A stretch of 64,000 nucleotides of DNA from Luscinia megarhynchos (GCA_034336665.1 CM067584.1:3224001-3288000); one strand, 5' to 3'. Shown: positions 1-12,860, counted from the first letter of the stretch. Made by a program: numbers and translations. Notes: generated by a model from the sequence alone, not told the origin.

Positions 1-800
1 GGCACAAACCAACCCTGCAGAGCCCCAGGGGTAAATCTTGCCTGGAGGGGGCAAATCCTGGTTAGAAAAAAAAATCCATGAAGACATAAACCAGTCCTGC
101 AGAGCCCCAGGGGTAAATCCTGGCTGGAAAAAATTCCTTGAGGGCACAAATCAACCCTGCAGGATGCCAGGGACAAATCCTGGCTGGAGAGGGTAAATCC
201 TGCCTGGAAAAAAATCCTTAAGGGCACAAACCAACCCTGCAGAGCCCCAGGGGCAAATCCTGGCTGGAGGGGGCAAATCCTGGTTGGAAAAATAAACCCA
301 TGAGGGCACAAACCAACCCTGCAGAGCCCCAAGGGTAAATCCTGGCCTGGAGAGGGCAAATCCTGGTTGGAAAAATAAATCCATGAAGACACAAACCAAT
401 CCTGAAGGGCCTCAGGGGGAAATCCTGGCTGGAAAAGATCCTTGAGGATCCAAACCAGACCTGAAGGGCTCCAGGGACAAATCTTGGCTGGAGGGGGCAA
501 ATCCTGCCTGGTAGAAAATCCATGAAGGCACAAACCAACCCTGCAGGGCCCCAGGGGTAAATCCTGGCTGGAGGGGGCAAATCCTGGCTGGAAAAAAAAA
601 TCCCTGAGGGCACAAACCTGCCCTGCAGGATGCCAGGGACAAATCCTGGCTGGAGAGGGTAAATCCTGCCTGGAAAAAAATCCTTAAGAGCACAAAACGA
701 CCCTGCAGGGCCCCAGGGGCAAATCCTGGTTGGAAAAATAAATCCATGAAGACACAAACCAACCCTGCAGAGGCCCAGGGACAAATCCTGGCTGGGAAAG
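1..800. repeat. minisatellite, about 23-bp subunits in 80-110 bp units
   Basis: Alternating AAATCCTGGCTGGAGGGGGC and GGCACAAACCAACCCTGCAG blocks. Seven to eight higher units run off the window edge. LOXL2 intron. Confidence 0.85.
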
Positions 801-2113
801 TTCCTCTGTGGCGAGTGGTTATAAAAGAGCTTCTGAAAAATGGGTGAATTCCTTTCCAGGAGCCCTTTCCTTGTCAAATATGTGCAAACCCACGTGGTCC
901 TGCTGAGGGTTACATCAGAACTGAGGAATCCTCACATTCAGCCACTCGGAAAAGAAAAAATTGCCCGGAGCTTTAAAGGGCCACGGGGCTGTGGTCAGAG
1001 CTGGCAGGGAGGTGGGAGCAGGACCTGCCCAGTCCTGCAGATTCCAGGCTCATCCATTCTCCAGATGCTTTCAGCAGGGCTGGTACAACAAACAGAGCCC
1101 AGGGAAGGGCAGAGAAAGGCAGCTGGGGGAGAAAATGGGTCAGGGAGTGGGGTTGGCATCTCCTCCTCATCCTCAGCTCTGCTCTCTGCCCACACCACCT
1201 TGGACAACTCAAGGCTTCTCCCCTTTCCTTTTCTTTATTCCTCCCTGCCTTTCTGTCTTTTATTTGTCAATATTTACCACCCAGTTTTGCAAATCGCTGA
1301 TTCTCCCTCACCCCCTCAGCTGCAGGAATTCAATTCCCCAAAAATCCCAGCTGGAGCATCCCTCAATGCCTGGAAAACAGGATTTATCCATCATAGGCTG
1401 GGCTCCAGTTTTGAAAGCCCTCAAGAAATAAAAATAACCCCTGTGATACCCCAATTTGTTACATCTAAGGCAATCTCAGGTGTTCCAAGGGTCTGATGTA
1501 AGAAGGGATTTGAAACCTCGCTGCTGGAGCCTGAGAAATCCATTTGCAGCACGAAGTTTCTCCTGAGCTCGGCAGTTTCTCCTAAAACCTTGCAGAATTT
1601 TTTTTTTTGCCTACGTGCTGTCAGGAAGGTATCAGAGCCTCAGGGCATTCCAGGCTGCTTTCCAAACCCTGCAGCTCGCTTTTCCCTGGTGCAATTTAGG
1701 AAATGTTTCCAACTTTTGCCTTGATGGAGAAATTGTATTTACCCAGGGCTGTCAGAGGGAACTTTGTTCTCCTGCTTTCCTTACCCTGCCTCATTTTCTT
1801 CACCAGGAAAAAAAAAAAGTAATCAAAGACTTAAATCCACTTGGAAACAGTCTGGGTGCTGAAGATCTCCAAGTGTTTTTAATAAAACCTTTTAAAAGGG
1901 ATTAACCCAAAGGCCAGAGAGCCAACACTTCAAACTGTGCTGGGAAAGCACCTGGGAAAAGATGGGAAACAGGAGGAAATCTGCACTGGCAGCTGGGAAA
2001 AGTGGGAGAGGGATTTTTCCATCTGTGACTGTGGGATTTATCCACCCTGAGGAGGTTTGAGAGACACAGCGAGGCGAGGATCTGCCCTGCTGCACATTAG
2101 AGTCACAGAAATG
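801..2113. other. LOXL2 intron, mostly unique
   Basis: No exon, RNA gene or clear mobile element recognised. The open frames here show no recognised family. Confidence 0.6.
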
Positions 2114-2118
2114 GGACA

Positions 2119-2834
2119 TGTCCTGGGTTGCAATACAGGATGTGGGACCAGAAATGTGAATTCTGTCCCCATCTGCTGCAGCCGGGTGGGGCAGTGACCC
2201 TGATCTCCTGGCACATATTATCTGCTAATGGGCCAGCTTTAAACCAGCTGGGCAATCATCTTTATCTTTCCACAGCCCATCCTCCCTCCAGGAGATATCT
2301 CCTGTTAATGGCCAGTGAGTCCCAGGGCATGACTGATAAAATTACATCATCCCACTGGCAGATGCTCCACCCAGGGGAGGAGCCAAACATTTCCTATCCG
2401 GATAAAAACTGAGATTTTGGACAGCAAGGCACCTTCTTTCCCACTGGATTGCAGAGGAAAACCAGACCCTTCCACATCATCCCTGGAGCTTCAGAGGAAA
2501 ACTGCACCTTCTCACAGGAGCACTGCTCCAGCTGAACCACACCTGCCACTGCAGGAGGATGCAGCCACCATTGAATGGGACTGCTGCCACCACCCTGCCT
2601 GACTGACGGGTGTCAGCTTGGATTCTGACTCTGGCAGGTTTTTGGAATTGTTCTTTGTAATACTGCATTTCTATTTTAATTTTCCTAGTAAAGAACTGTT
2701 ATTCCTATTTCCCATATATTTTCCCTTAATTTCAAAATTATAATAATAATTTGGAGGGAGGGGGGTTTACAGTCTCCATTTCAAATAGATGTTTCTGCCT
2801 TTATTGGCAGACACCTGTCCTTCAAACCAGGACA
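2119..2834 (+). mobile_element. solo ERV LTR, 716 bp, with 5-bp target duplication
   Basis: Begins TGTCCTGGG and ends CCAGGACA, flanked by GGACA on both sides (2114-2118 and 2835-2839). It contains a TATA-like GGATAAAAACTGAG near 2399. A near-identical 700-bp copy occurs at about 5391-6100. I recognise it as an abundant passerine LTR (TguLTR5-like), the name from memory only. No internal retroviral sequence is attached. Confidence 0.75.
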
Positions 2835-2839
2835 GGACA

Positions 2840-3525
2840 TTTCAGCAACGTGCTGAAACCCACACACGGTTTTCACATGTTTTTTTCCTTCTTTTTTCCT
2901 TGGATTTAGACTGGCTGGAGGCCACAGCCAGTCCTTGGGATGAGTTCACACCCAGGGATGCTGCTCCAGGTGCTGAGTTTGCTGAGGAAGCTGCTCCACA
3001 GCTCAACCCTCTTGATTTGTGCTCCATTCCAGATGCTGAACATCTGCCTGGTGCTTCCCAGCACCAGCACTGCCACATTCCACCTTTTCCTCATCATTAA
3101 ACATCCCTGTTCATGCTGCTGGGCCATCCCAGGGAATGGAAAACCTGGAAAAACCCCAAGGCAAACAGAGGAGTCAAAGGACTCCTGGTTTGATCTTTTC
3201 CAGCCTTGAGGATTCCCAGGAGGGAGCAGCAATTCCCAAACAGGAACCAGGTTCAGAGAGAGCAAACTGCTTCTCCAAAGGCCAAAAAATCAGGGAACCA
3301 GGGCAGAGGAAGAAAAAGGACCCCACTGAGGATGAGGAGGAGAAAAGTCACCATGATGCAAAAAAATTATAAAAATAAAAGCCTCTTGAAAAATGGGAAG
3401 CTTGGGAATGCTGGGAGGTACTTGGGGATTTGCCTGTTATTTTTGCAATTATTTCTGCAGCTTAACAAATCAAAAGGAGTTGTTCCAGCTGTTTCCAGAA
3501 GAGCTCTGAGCACAGCAGGGGTGGG
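2840..3525. other. LOXL2 intron, unique
   Basis: No supported gene. Contains a purine-rich stretch at 3290-3370 but nothing with family similarity. Confidence 0.55.
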
Positions 3526-3965
3526 ATATCCACGACTCGAGGACTTGAGATCCCAGAATTTCCCACTCCTGGATTGAAATTCCTGTATTTCCCACTCCAG
3601 GCTTGAAATCTCTCTATTTCCCACTCCTGCACTTGAGATCTCAGAATTTCCCACTCCAGGACTCAAAATCCCTGTATTTCCTACTCCAGGCTCGAGATCT
3701 CTGTATTTCCTAATCCAGCACTCAAGATCCCAGAATTTCCCACTCCAGCATTTGAAATTCCTGTATTTCCCACTCCAAGACTCAAAATTCCTCTTATTTC
3801 CAACTCCAGGACTTGAAATTCCTGTATTTCCCACTCCAGGCTCGAAATCTCTCTATTTCCCACTCCTGCACTTGAGATCTCAGAATTTCCCACTCCAGCA
3901 CTCAAAATTCCTCTATTTCCCACTCCAGGACTCCAAATCCCTGCATTTCCCACTTCCAAACTGGA
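3526..3965. repeat. minisatellite, 28-29 bp unit
   Basis: About 15 copies of a unit such as TCCCACTCCAGGACTTGAA then ATTCCTGTATT, with variable middle. Confidence 0.85.
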
Positions 3966-4354
3966 CATTTGGACATTTCTTCCCCCCTGACTGACTGGGC
4001 TGGCTCCTTGGTGTTTTTTTTTAACAGCAGCAAAAAAATAAGCTGTAAATGGAATTTCTTGCCCTTGGATTTGGGAAAACATTCCCAGGGCCAATGTGCC
4101 ACCTCAGGCTCTGGACAAAACTCTCCCATCCCATCCCTCTGCCCCAGAGATGCTGACTCAGACACAAAAAGAAATCCTGCTCCAACCTGGCATTCTGTTT
4201 TGTGCATCCCACTCTTTTGTCATCATTTTTTTTTTTTGACCTGTGTTTGCCAAGGACGATTAATAAAAATGAGAAAAGCAGCAAAAAATGAGGCAACATT
4301 TCATTCCTGGAGAGAATTCTTCTCCTGATAGATCCAACAGACCACAGTGACATT

Positions 4355-4665
4355 TTCAGGATCTGAGAGCAAAACCAACCCCAAATCCTGTCCCTTCTCC
4401 CTCCCTGGGCTGGTCTAGATCAGGAATTTTTGTGAGAGCAAAACCAACCCCAAATCCTGTCCCCTTTTCCCCCACAGGGCTATTTTAGAGCAGGGAATTT
4501 TGTAATTTTTTCTGGGAGCAGAACCCAACCTAAATCCCATCTCCTTTTCCCTCCCAGGGCTGGTTTAAAGCAAGGAATTTTGGAATTTTGTCTGGGAGCA
4601 AAATCAACCCAAAACCCCTCTTTTTTTCCTCCCAGGCTGGTTTAGAGCAGGAATTTTTGATGGAG
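4355..4665. repeat. tandem repeat, about 80 bp, four copies
   Basis: Units contain GAGCAAAACCAACCCCAAAT, then CAGGGCTGGTTTAGAGCAGG and AATTTT. Confidence 0.75.
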
Positions 4666-5115
4666 CAACTCAAGGGTTTGCTCCGGCTCTGAACAAAGAG
4701 CAAAACCTCAGAGAGGAATTCAAGGCACTGCAGAGCTCAGCTTTATATTGGAAAATTCAAGAACAAAGGATCAGAATCAGCACACTGAGGGTTCTCCAGG
4801 AGAAAGGGCTGGCAGGAGCTTTTTTTCCCAATAATTCTTTGGGATTTGAATGGTTTCCTTTGGCTGCAGAGGTTTTGTTGCACTTTTCAATAATGCAAAC
4901 CCAGGCAGAAATGGTTTATCCTCCACCAGCAGCTGGGCTGATGGTGAAAACAGATTCCAGAGAAAAACTGGGAGCAAACAACACCTGATGGATAAAGCAG
5001 ATTCCTGAAATCCCCCTCTCTTGTGCTCCAGGGACACGTGGAGAGCAATCCCACAACAAGGAAAACTCTGGGATTGAGAAAAAGCTGAACCCAAAACCTA
5101 AACATGGCTGGTTTT
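4666..5115. other. LOXL2 intron, unique
   Basis: Nothing recognised. Confidence 0.5.
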
Positions 5116-5388
5116 AGGGAGGCAAAGCTGTGATGGAGATTTGGGATAAGGGAGGGACAGGAGGGGGGGAATGGTTTGAAATAAAAGGGGGCAGGGTTAG
5201 GTGGGATATTGGGAAGAAATCCTTCTCTGGGAGGGAAGGAAAGGGCTGGGATGGAATTCCCAGAGGAGCTGTGGCTGCTCCGGATCCCTAGGAGTGCCCA
5301 AGGAGAGGTTGGAGCATCTGGGACAGTGGGAGGTGTCCCTGGGGATGGGATTGAAGCTCCTTCCCACCCAAACCATTCCAGGTTAAAC
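5116..5388 (+). mobile_element. CR1 LINE 3' end
   Basis: Contains the CR1 hallmark run GGGATATTGGGAAGAAATCC, then AATTCCCAGAGGAGCTGTGG, then GTGCCCAAGGAGAGGTTGGA, and ends in AAACCATTCCAGG. It is 5'-truncated, as usual for CR1. Confidence 0.7.
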
Positions 5389-5390
5389 CA

Positions 5391-6100
5391 GGTTGCAATT
5401 CAGGATATGGCCAGAAATGTGAATTCTGTCCCCATCTGCTGCAGCCGGGTGGGGCAGTGACCCTGATCTCCTGGCACATATTATCTGCTAATGGGCCAGC
5501 TTTAAACCAGCTGGGCAATCATCTTTATCTTTCCACAGCCCATCCTCCCTCCAGGAGATATCTCCTGTTAAATGCCATTGAGTCCCAGGGCATGACTGAT
5601 AAAATTACATCATCCCACTGCGAGATGCTCCACCCAGGGGAGGAGCCAAACATTTCCTACCCTGGATAAAAACTGAGATTTGGAACACCAGAGCAGCCTT
5701 TTCCACTGGATTGCAGAGGAAAACCAGACCCTTCCACATCATCCCTGGAGCCTTCAGAGGCAAACTGCACCTTCCACAGGAGCACTGCTCCAGCTGAACC
5801 ACACCTGCCACTGCAGGAGGATGCAGCCACCATTGAATGGGACTGCTGCCAACACCCTGCCTGACTGACGGGTGTCAGCTTGGATTCTGACTCTGGCAGT
5901 GCTTTGGGACTGTTCTTTGTAATACTGCATTTCTATTTTAATTTTCCTAGTAAAGAACTGTTATTCCTATTCCCATATCTTTGTCTGAGAGCCCCTTAAT
6001 TTCAAAATTATAATAATTTGGAGGGAGGGGGTTTACATTCTGCATTTCAAAGAGAAGCTCCTGCCTTTATTGGCAGACACCTGTCCTCCAAACCAGGACA
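5391..6100 (+). mobile_element. second copy of the same LTR, 5' end truncated
   Basis: Highly similar to 2119-2834 in the same orientation, but it lacks the first few bases (starts at GGTTGCAATTCAGG) and shows no target duplication. It is bracketed by two closely similar CR1 3' ends (5116-5388 and 6101-6345) that both start GGGAGGCAAAGCTG, so the locus has been rearranged. Confidence 0.7.
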
Positions 6101-6345
6101 GGGAGGCAAAGCTGTGATGGAGATCTGGGATAAGGGAGGGACAGGATGGGAGGGAATGGTTTGAAATAAAAGGGGGCAGGGTTAGATGGGATATTGGGAA
6201 GAAATCCTTCTCTGGGATGGAATTCCCAGAGGAGCTGTGGCTGCCCTGGATCCCTGGAAGTGCCCAAGGAAGGGCTGGACAGTGAGATTGGGATTGAATC
6301 TCCCTTCCCACCCAAACCATTCCAGGATTCCACGATCTCAGCTGC
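6101..6345 (+). mobile_element. CR1 LINE 3' end, near-duplicate of 5116-5388
   Basis: Same sequence as 5116-5388 with a few small deletions, directly abutting the 3' end of the LTR at 6100. Confidence 0.7.
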
Positions 6346-7482
6346 GACTTCCAGCATCCTACAACACAAATCGGTAAAAAACGAGAGAAAAACACACAAA
6401 ATTCTTCCAGGCTGGGCCGTGTTTGCCTCCATCCCAATCCTCTCCTTGCCAGGAGCCACCTCCAGGGCCCCAGAGCTGCTCCTCTCTGCGGGGACACAAA
6501 AGCCCTGGCAGAGGCTCCGAGCTCCGTTACGAAACCAGGGAGGGAATCGGGGCCAGCCCAGAGAAGAGGGTTTGTTTTTGAGCCCTCACAAAAGGATTCC
6601 TGGCTCGGAAAAGCTTTCACAGTGCTTTTGTTTCCACCCTCTGAAGCAAAGGCTTCCCCACAGCTCTGGGTCTGACCAGGATCCCACCCAATTTTGGGAA
6701 TATTCCCCTTGTGCTTTGTGCTGGTAAATCAGTGATGCCCAGGATGGGTTTTTTGGGTTTTCTCCATGCTCAAACCCTTCCCTTTCCTTTTGAAGGAATC
6801 AGTCCAGGGAGATTGATTCCTGAAATTCCTATTCCTAGAAATCCCAGGCTGCAGACGCTGCCCTGGCGCTGAGTCTCCCTGGAGTTTGGATTTCTCTCTG
6901 CTCTGCCCTTGGATTTTTCCATTTCCATTTTCATTCCTCTCCTGCTTTGAGAGCTCCATGATCCACTCAAACTCCTCTTTCCTTCCCTAAGCCTGACCTA
7001 CCTCACTGCCCCTTAAATAAAACCTGTTTAGATCCTTTTTCACTCCCAACAGCACTCCAGGATTTCTCAGTGTCCAAACATCAGGAATTAAGGCTGAAAC
7101 TTGAACAAAAACTGATTTTTTTCCCCTCCAATCCACAACACAACACCAAAATCTTTCCTCGGGGCCTTTTGTCCATCATAAAAACCTCCACTTCCACTAA
7201 AACCTCAGCCACCAGAGGAAAACAGCTCTTTTTTCTTCTTGTTTGGGTTTAAACATCTGGAGCTGGGCCTCTGAGTCACCCCAAGGTCCTGGCTGCTGAA
7301 TAAACACGAGAGGACGGGACAAAGCCCTGGGGACAGGAGCTGGGCTGGGGCTGCACTGAGGGGTGAGGGAGCAGAGTTTGAGCCAGGCTTAGGGGCCAGG
7401 AGCAGATTTGGGCTGACAAAAGCCTGGCTGAGCTGGGAAAGGCTCCATGGAGCTGGGGCAGAGCGAGGGGACACAGGGAGGG
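6346..7482. other. LOXL2 intron, unique
   Basis: No exon or element recognised in about 1.1 kb. Confidence 0.5.
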
Positions 7483-8115
7483 GACAGAGCAGGAGAAGCT
7501 CAGCTCGGGGCAGGCTCAGCTTAGGGCAGGCTCAGCTCAGGGCAGGAGCAGGAGAGGCTCAGTTTAGGGCAGGCTCAGCTTGGTGCAAACAGTTTAGGGC
7601 AGGCTCAGCTCGGGCCAGGCTCATTTTGGGGCAGGCTCAGCTTTGGGGCCAGGCTCAGCTTTGGGGCCAGGCTCAGCTTGGTGCAAACAGCTTGGGGCAG
7701 GCTCAGTTTGGGCCAGACTCAGCTTTTGGGGCCAGACTCAGCTTGGTGCAAATAGTTTGGGGCAGGCTCAGCTCGGGCCAGGCTCATTTTGGGGCAGGCT
7801 CAGCTTTGGGGCCAGGCTCAGCTTTGGGGCCAGGCTCAGCTCTGGGGCCAGGCTCAGTTTAGTGCCAACAGTTTGGGGCAGGCTCAGCTTGGGCCAGACT
7901 CAGCTTTGGGCCAGACTCAGCTTTGGGGCCAGGCTCAGCTTGGTGCAAACAGTTTGGGGCAGGCTCAGCTTGGGCCAGACTCAGCTTTGGGGCCAGACTC
8001 AGCTTTGGGGCCAGACTCAGCTTTGGGGCCAGGCTCAGCTTTGGGGCCAGGCTCAGCTTGGTGCAAACACGTTAGGCCAGGCTCAGCCAGGGCCAGGCTC
8101 AGCTCTGTCCTGGCA
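7483..8115. repeat. minisatellite, 19-bp unit, G-rich
   Basis: Repeats of GGGGCCAGGCTCAGCTTTG with interspersed TTGGTGCAAACAGTTTGGGG units; some 30 copies. LOXL2 intron. Confidence 0.9.
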
Positions 8116-8671
8116 GCCCCAGGGCTGGGGGTTCAAGCTTTCTGTCCCTTCTGCTGAGCTGCAGTCTCTGCATCAGGCACTGAAACCCGGGGGAATTTGT
8201 TGCCGAGGCACAGCAAGGTCAGGAACACAGAATTAATTAAATTAAATCTGTGCAAAAGACTCCCAAGCTCATTAAGCCCAACCTCTGACCAATCAGCCCC
8301 TTCTCACCGTGGCCACCCCACTCTGTCCTCAGGAGAAGTTCAAGATTTGAACACAAAAATCATCTTTAAAGTCCTTTCCAAGCCCTGATTCCAGCCTGCC
8401 ACAAAGCAGCCACTGAGGCAAATGATCACATTCACCTCGAATTACAGCACTAAAACATGGTGGGCTGCCCCAAAATTAATTAATTAATCTGCTTAATTAA
8501 CATTTTCCTGAGGTGAGGAGAGGCTGAAGACCCAGAGTCACAAAGCAGCAGAATTTGGCTGCACTTGGAGGAGTAAATATTTACAGCAGAGGGAAACTCC
8601 AAGCCTGTTGTCACAAACAGACAGGAAAAATAAAACTTTGCTAATTAAACACTGATTAAACAGGCAAATAA
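8116..8671. other. LOXL2 intron, unique
   Basis: No gene seen. Several TTAATTAA-rich stretches. Confidence 0.5.
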
Positions 8672-8950
8672 AAGCTTTTAAACTATTTTTTTACTAACTT
8701 TTACAATTTTTAAACTAATTTTTTTACTATTTTTATTTACTAAATTTTTTTTCATTTTTTTACTAATGTTTTTACTAATGTTTTTACTAATTCTTTTACT
8801 AATTCTTTTACTAATTCTTTTACTATATTTTTAAACTATATTTTTTAAACTATTTTTTTACTAATTTTTTTTACTAAATTTTTTTACTAAATTTTTTTTT
8901 ACTAATTTTTTTTACTAATTTTTTTTTTACTAATTTTTTTTTAACTAATT
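8672..8950. repeat. AT-rich minisatellite, 12-16 bp
   Basis: About 18 units of TTTTTTACTAATT type. Confidence 0.85.
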
Positions 8951-9084
8951 AAACACTGATGGCTGCAGGACACAGAGATGGGGCGGGGATGACCCGTGTG
9001 ACAAATCCCTGCAGTGGGGACAGAGATTCCAGAGAATTTCATGACAAAAAAAATCTGAAAAAAGGGAGATTTACCTGGGGACAA

Positions 9085-9245
9085 GGTAAATCTTTCACAG
9101 AACCTGGTTTGACTGAAAGCAGGACCTCACAGAGCTTTTCCCCACTCATTAAAAATCTCGAATTTTCACTGGAATAATGAAGCAAGACCTCACAGAGCTT
9201 TTCCCCACTCGTTAAAAATCTGAAATTTTTCACTGGAATAATGAA
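9085..9245. repeat. tandem duplication of about 63 bp
   Basis: Two near-identical copies of CCTCACAGAGCTTTTCCCCA then TCACTGGAATAATGAA. Confidence 0.8.
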
Positions 9246-10300
9246 ATGCTTCGTGCTGGAAGGGATTTAAACCCAATTTCACCCCACCCTGGGACACCTC
9301 CCCCCATTCCAAACCCCCCCAAGGATACCTCACCCCACTTTTAACCCAAGCCTTTGAATCACTGGGCTTTGAAGTGAGATTTTTCTGCCTCCCAAGCACC
9401 CAGAGGGGAAATGAAGGCCAGAAATAGCAGCAAGGTCTGACTTGCTAAGCCAGACCTGTCTGGGATAAGGTCTGGCCAAAGCCCCAGCTACCAGAGCTAT
9501 TTGTGAGCCTCTAAAAGCTGCAGAAATTCGATATATTTAGAGCCTTTTTTATATTTGAGGGCTGTGTGGGAGCACGCAGAGGAAAGGAGTGGACAGCAAA
9601 TATTTTGTTCAGGATGTTTTGGGGCGTGCATTAAATCCAATCTCTCTGGTGTGTTGGTTTAAGGAATGTATTAAGGGAAGAATCAGTGACTGTGGTCTTG
9701 AAATGGCTGGAAAAGGAGCTGCAGGTGGGTCTGGAATGACACGGAGTGTTAGTTAGAAAACACAGAGTGTGATTTTTTTCCCCTGGAGAAAGCAGGGATG
9801 CTGTTCCCAGCCTGAGGAACACGAAGGGAATTTGGATTTCTGAGCTCCTGACACCCAGCAGCTCCATCACCCTCCAAGAAATCCTCTAAAATCTGCAGTG
9901 GGAGTGGAAAACAGGGAAAAAAAATGGAATTTTAACAAGGGGGGGATGGAATTCTGGTGTTGCCAGGAGGATTAACCCCTTCCTGCCTGTCTCCTCATCA
10001 CAACTTTCCCATTATTCACCCTCCCACAAAACACTTCAGGGTTTGGGTTGGAAAGACCTTTAAAGATGATTTTTCTGTACAAACATGGAAATTCTCCTAA
10101 AGGACAGAGTGAGATGCTCTGGGTGAGGAAGTTCTAATTGGTCTTAATGAGCCTGGAGGTGTTTTGCACAGATTTAATTCAATTAATTAAATTAATTCTG
10201 TGTTTATCTGGTCCTGACCTTGCTGTTTCTTGGCAGTAAATTTTCCCAGTGCCCCTTCCCAGCAGGAAAAGGGATGGAAAAGCTCAGGGGTGGGAAGATG
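9246..10300. other. LOXL2 intron, unique
   Basis: No exon recognised. A short CR1-like scrap (GGTTTGGGTTGGAAAGACCT) lies at about 10040. Confidence 0.5.
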
Positions 10301-10560
10301 GATGGGAAAGGAGCTCAAAATCATTCAGGGAGATAAAAAAATCCAGGAATGATTTGGATGGGAAAAGAGGTTAAAATCATTCAGGGAGATAAAAAAATCC
10401 AGGAATGATTTGGATGGGAAAAGAGGTTAAAATCATTCAGGGAGATAAAAAAAATTCAAAATTATTTGGGTGGGAAAGAAGGTTAAAATCATTTAGGGAG
10501 ATAAAAAAATCCAGGAATATAATTTGGGTGGGAAAGGAGGTTAAATTAATTAAATTAATT
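10300..10560. repeat. minisatellite, about 58 bp unit
   Basis: Four to five copies of TTAAAATCATTCAGGGAGAT then AAAAAAATCCAGGAATG. Same family as 11768-12720. Confidence 0.85.
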
Positions 10561-10779
10561 TAATTAATTCTATGTTTCTCTGGGGTCATTTCCACTCCTG
10601 GATTTTCCTGTTCCCAGCAATTCCCAGCCAGGCAAGATTTGGGCAGAAAAAAAAAAAAATCACCCTGGGGTCATTTCCACTCCTGGATTTTTCCCTGTTC
10701 CCAGCAATTCCCAGGGAATTTGCACCTAAAGGGTTTTAGGATCTTTTTAAATGATGAGGAAAATCTGTGGGAATTGGGA

Positions 10780-11015
10780 TTGTTCAGAAGTTTTGGGGTG
10801 ATCTCGTTGTGGCCTTGCAGAGCCTGAAGGACACAGGGAGGGATTTGGGATGAGGGAGGGAGGGACAGCACACAGGGGGTGGATTCCCATGGAAAAGGGG
10901 AGATTTGGGTGGGATATTGGGAAGGAGTGAGGGTGGTGAGAGGCTGGGGTGGAATTCCCAGAGGAGCTGTGGCTGTCCCTGCATCCCTGGGAGTGCCCAA
11001 GGCCACCCTGAAGGT
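10780..11015 (+). mobile_element. CR1 LINE 3' end
   Basis: Runs from GGTGATCTCGTTGTGGCCTT through GGGTGGGATATTGGGAAGGA to GAGTGCCCAAGGCCACC, the CR1 3' region in sense orientation. Confidence 0.6.
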
Positions 11016-11767
11016 GAAAAACCTTTCCCCAAAATCCAGTTAAACCTCTCCTGGCCCAGCTCCAGCTGCTCCCTTGGATCACAGGCACCAAAATCCAGAT
11101 TTGGGAATCACAGCCAGGCTGGGAATGGAGGATCCAGCAGCCAGGCTGGGTTTAGCACCTCCAGCCAGGCCTGGTTTAAACAGCAGCTGAAGGACAAAGT
11201 GACAAATCCCTTCCCCTGGGAACCCCGGTGGGATTGAGCTGGTTCTGCTCTGTCAGAGATTTCTGACCACAGCAGAGCTCAGAGGAAATTCCAGCCCCCT
11301 CACCCCTCATTCCAAAGGGAAAACATCACTGGGACAAGCTCTGGGCTCCAGGAGGAGCTCACCATGGATGAATGTGAGGAATGACCTGCAGAATTCCCAG
11401 GAATTGTTGGAAAGGGCAAAGATTTCCAAATTCACCTTCACAGGGGATTTTGGACGCCCCTAATTCAGATTTGTGGCCCCTTAGGTCACCCTGCTCCTCA
11501 TTTTAGGCTCCCACTGGCTGCCCAGGAGACAAAGCAAAGATAAGAGAAGGAAAACTCGGAGGGGGAAGGAGCTGGAAAATTTGACAGCCAGTTGTGACCC
11601 CACAATGGCATCCCAAACATCCCAACTGCTCACCCCAGCCTCAGTCCTGCTGCAAGGACAGCAGGGAAGGAGCCCTGCAGCTCCAGGGGAAAAAAAATTA
11701 TAGGGAGGGAGGAAAAATCAGCTGGGTTTAGCAGAATGGAAGCAGTGGTGTGGTGGGAAGGTTCATG
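11016..11767. other. LOXL2 intron, unique
   Basis: No gene or element recognised. Confidence 0.5.
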
Positions 11768-12720
11768 AAATTCAGGGAGAAACAGAATCCTGGAATGGTT
11801 TGGGTGGGAAAGGAGGTTAAAATCATTCAGGGAGATTAAAAAAAAATCCCAAAATTGTCTAGGTGGGAAAGAAGGTTAAAATCATTCAGAGTGATAAAAA
11901 ATCTGGGAATGGTTTGGGTGGGAAAGGAGGTTAAAATCATTCAAAGAGAAAGGGAATCTTGGAATTGTTTGGGTGGGAAAGGAGGTCAAAATTATTCCGG
12001 GAGATAAAAAATTTCATAATGGTTTGGGTGAGAAAGGAGGTTTAAAATTACTCAGGGAGATAAAAAAAACCAGGAATGGTTTGGATGGAAAGGAAGTTAA
12101 AATCATTTCAGGGAGATAAAAAATCCAGGAATGGTTTAGGTTTGAAAGAAGCTCAAAATTATTCAGGGAGATAAAAAAATTCATAATGGTTTGGGTGAGA
12201 AAGGAGGTTAAAATCATTCAGGGTGATAAAAAATTCTGGGAATGGCTTTGGTGGAAAGGAGGTTAAAAATTATTCAGGGAGATAAAAAAAAATCCAGGAA
12301 TTGTTTGCATGGAAAAGGAGGTTGAAAATCATTCAGAGTGATAAAAAATTCTGGGAATGGTTTGGATGAGAAAGTTCAAAATCATTCAGGGAGATAAAAA
12401 AAATCCGGGAATGGTTTGGGTGGGAAAGGAGGTTAAAAACATTCAGAGAGATAAAAAAGTCCTGAAATGGTTTGAGTGGGAAAGGAGGTTAAAATCATTC
12501 AGGGAGAAACAGAATCTTGGAATGGTTTAGGTGGGAAAGGACTTAAAATCATTCAGGGAAATAAAAAAATCCTGAAATGGTTTGGGTGAGAAAGCTCAAA
12601 ATCATTCAGGATGATAAAAAATCTGGGAATGGTTTGGGTGGGAAAGAAGGTTAAAATCATCCAGGGAAATAAAAAAATCCTGAAATGGTTTGGGTGGGAA
12701 AGGAGGTTAAAATCCTCCAG
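11768..12720. repeat. minisatellite, about 55 bp unit, derived from a CR1 3' end
   Basis: About 17 copies of GGAATGGTTTGGGTGGGAAA then GGAGGTTAAAATCATTCAGG. The last copy continues into antisense CR1 at 12690-12860, so the unit looks like an expanded CR1 tail. Confidence 0.88.
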
Positions 12721-12860
12721 TGCCACCCCTGCCATGGCAGGGACAATTCCCAGGTTGATCCAACCTGGTTTTGGGCACTCCAGGGATGGGGCAGCCACAG
12801 CTTCTCTGCAATTCCATTCCAGCCCCTCCCCAAGCTCACAGGGAAGGTTTTTTTTCCCAA
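12690..12860 (-). mobile_element. CR1 LINE 3' end
   Basis: Antisense CR1: CCACCCCTGCCATGGCAGGG, TTTTGGGCACTCCAGGG, GCAGCCACAGCTTC. Its 3' end merges into the 55-bp array at 11768-12720. Confidence 0.65.

Noticed and set aside
2119..6100. The two same-orientation LTRs as ends of one provirus
   Set aside because: The first has its own target duplication, and the interval holds CR1 and minisatellites with no gag, pol or primer-binding site.
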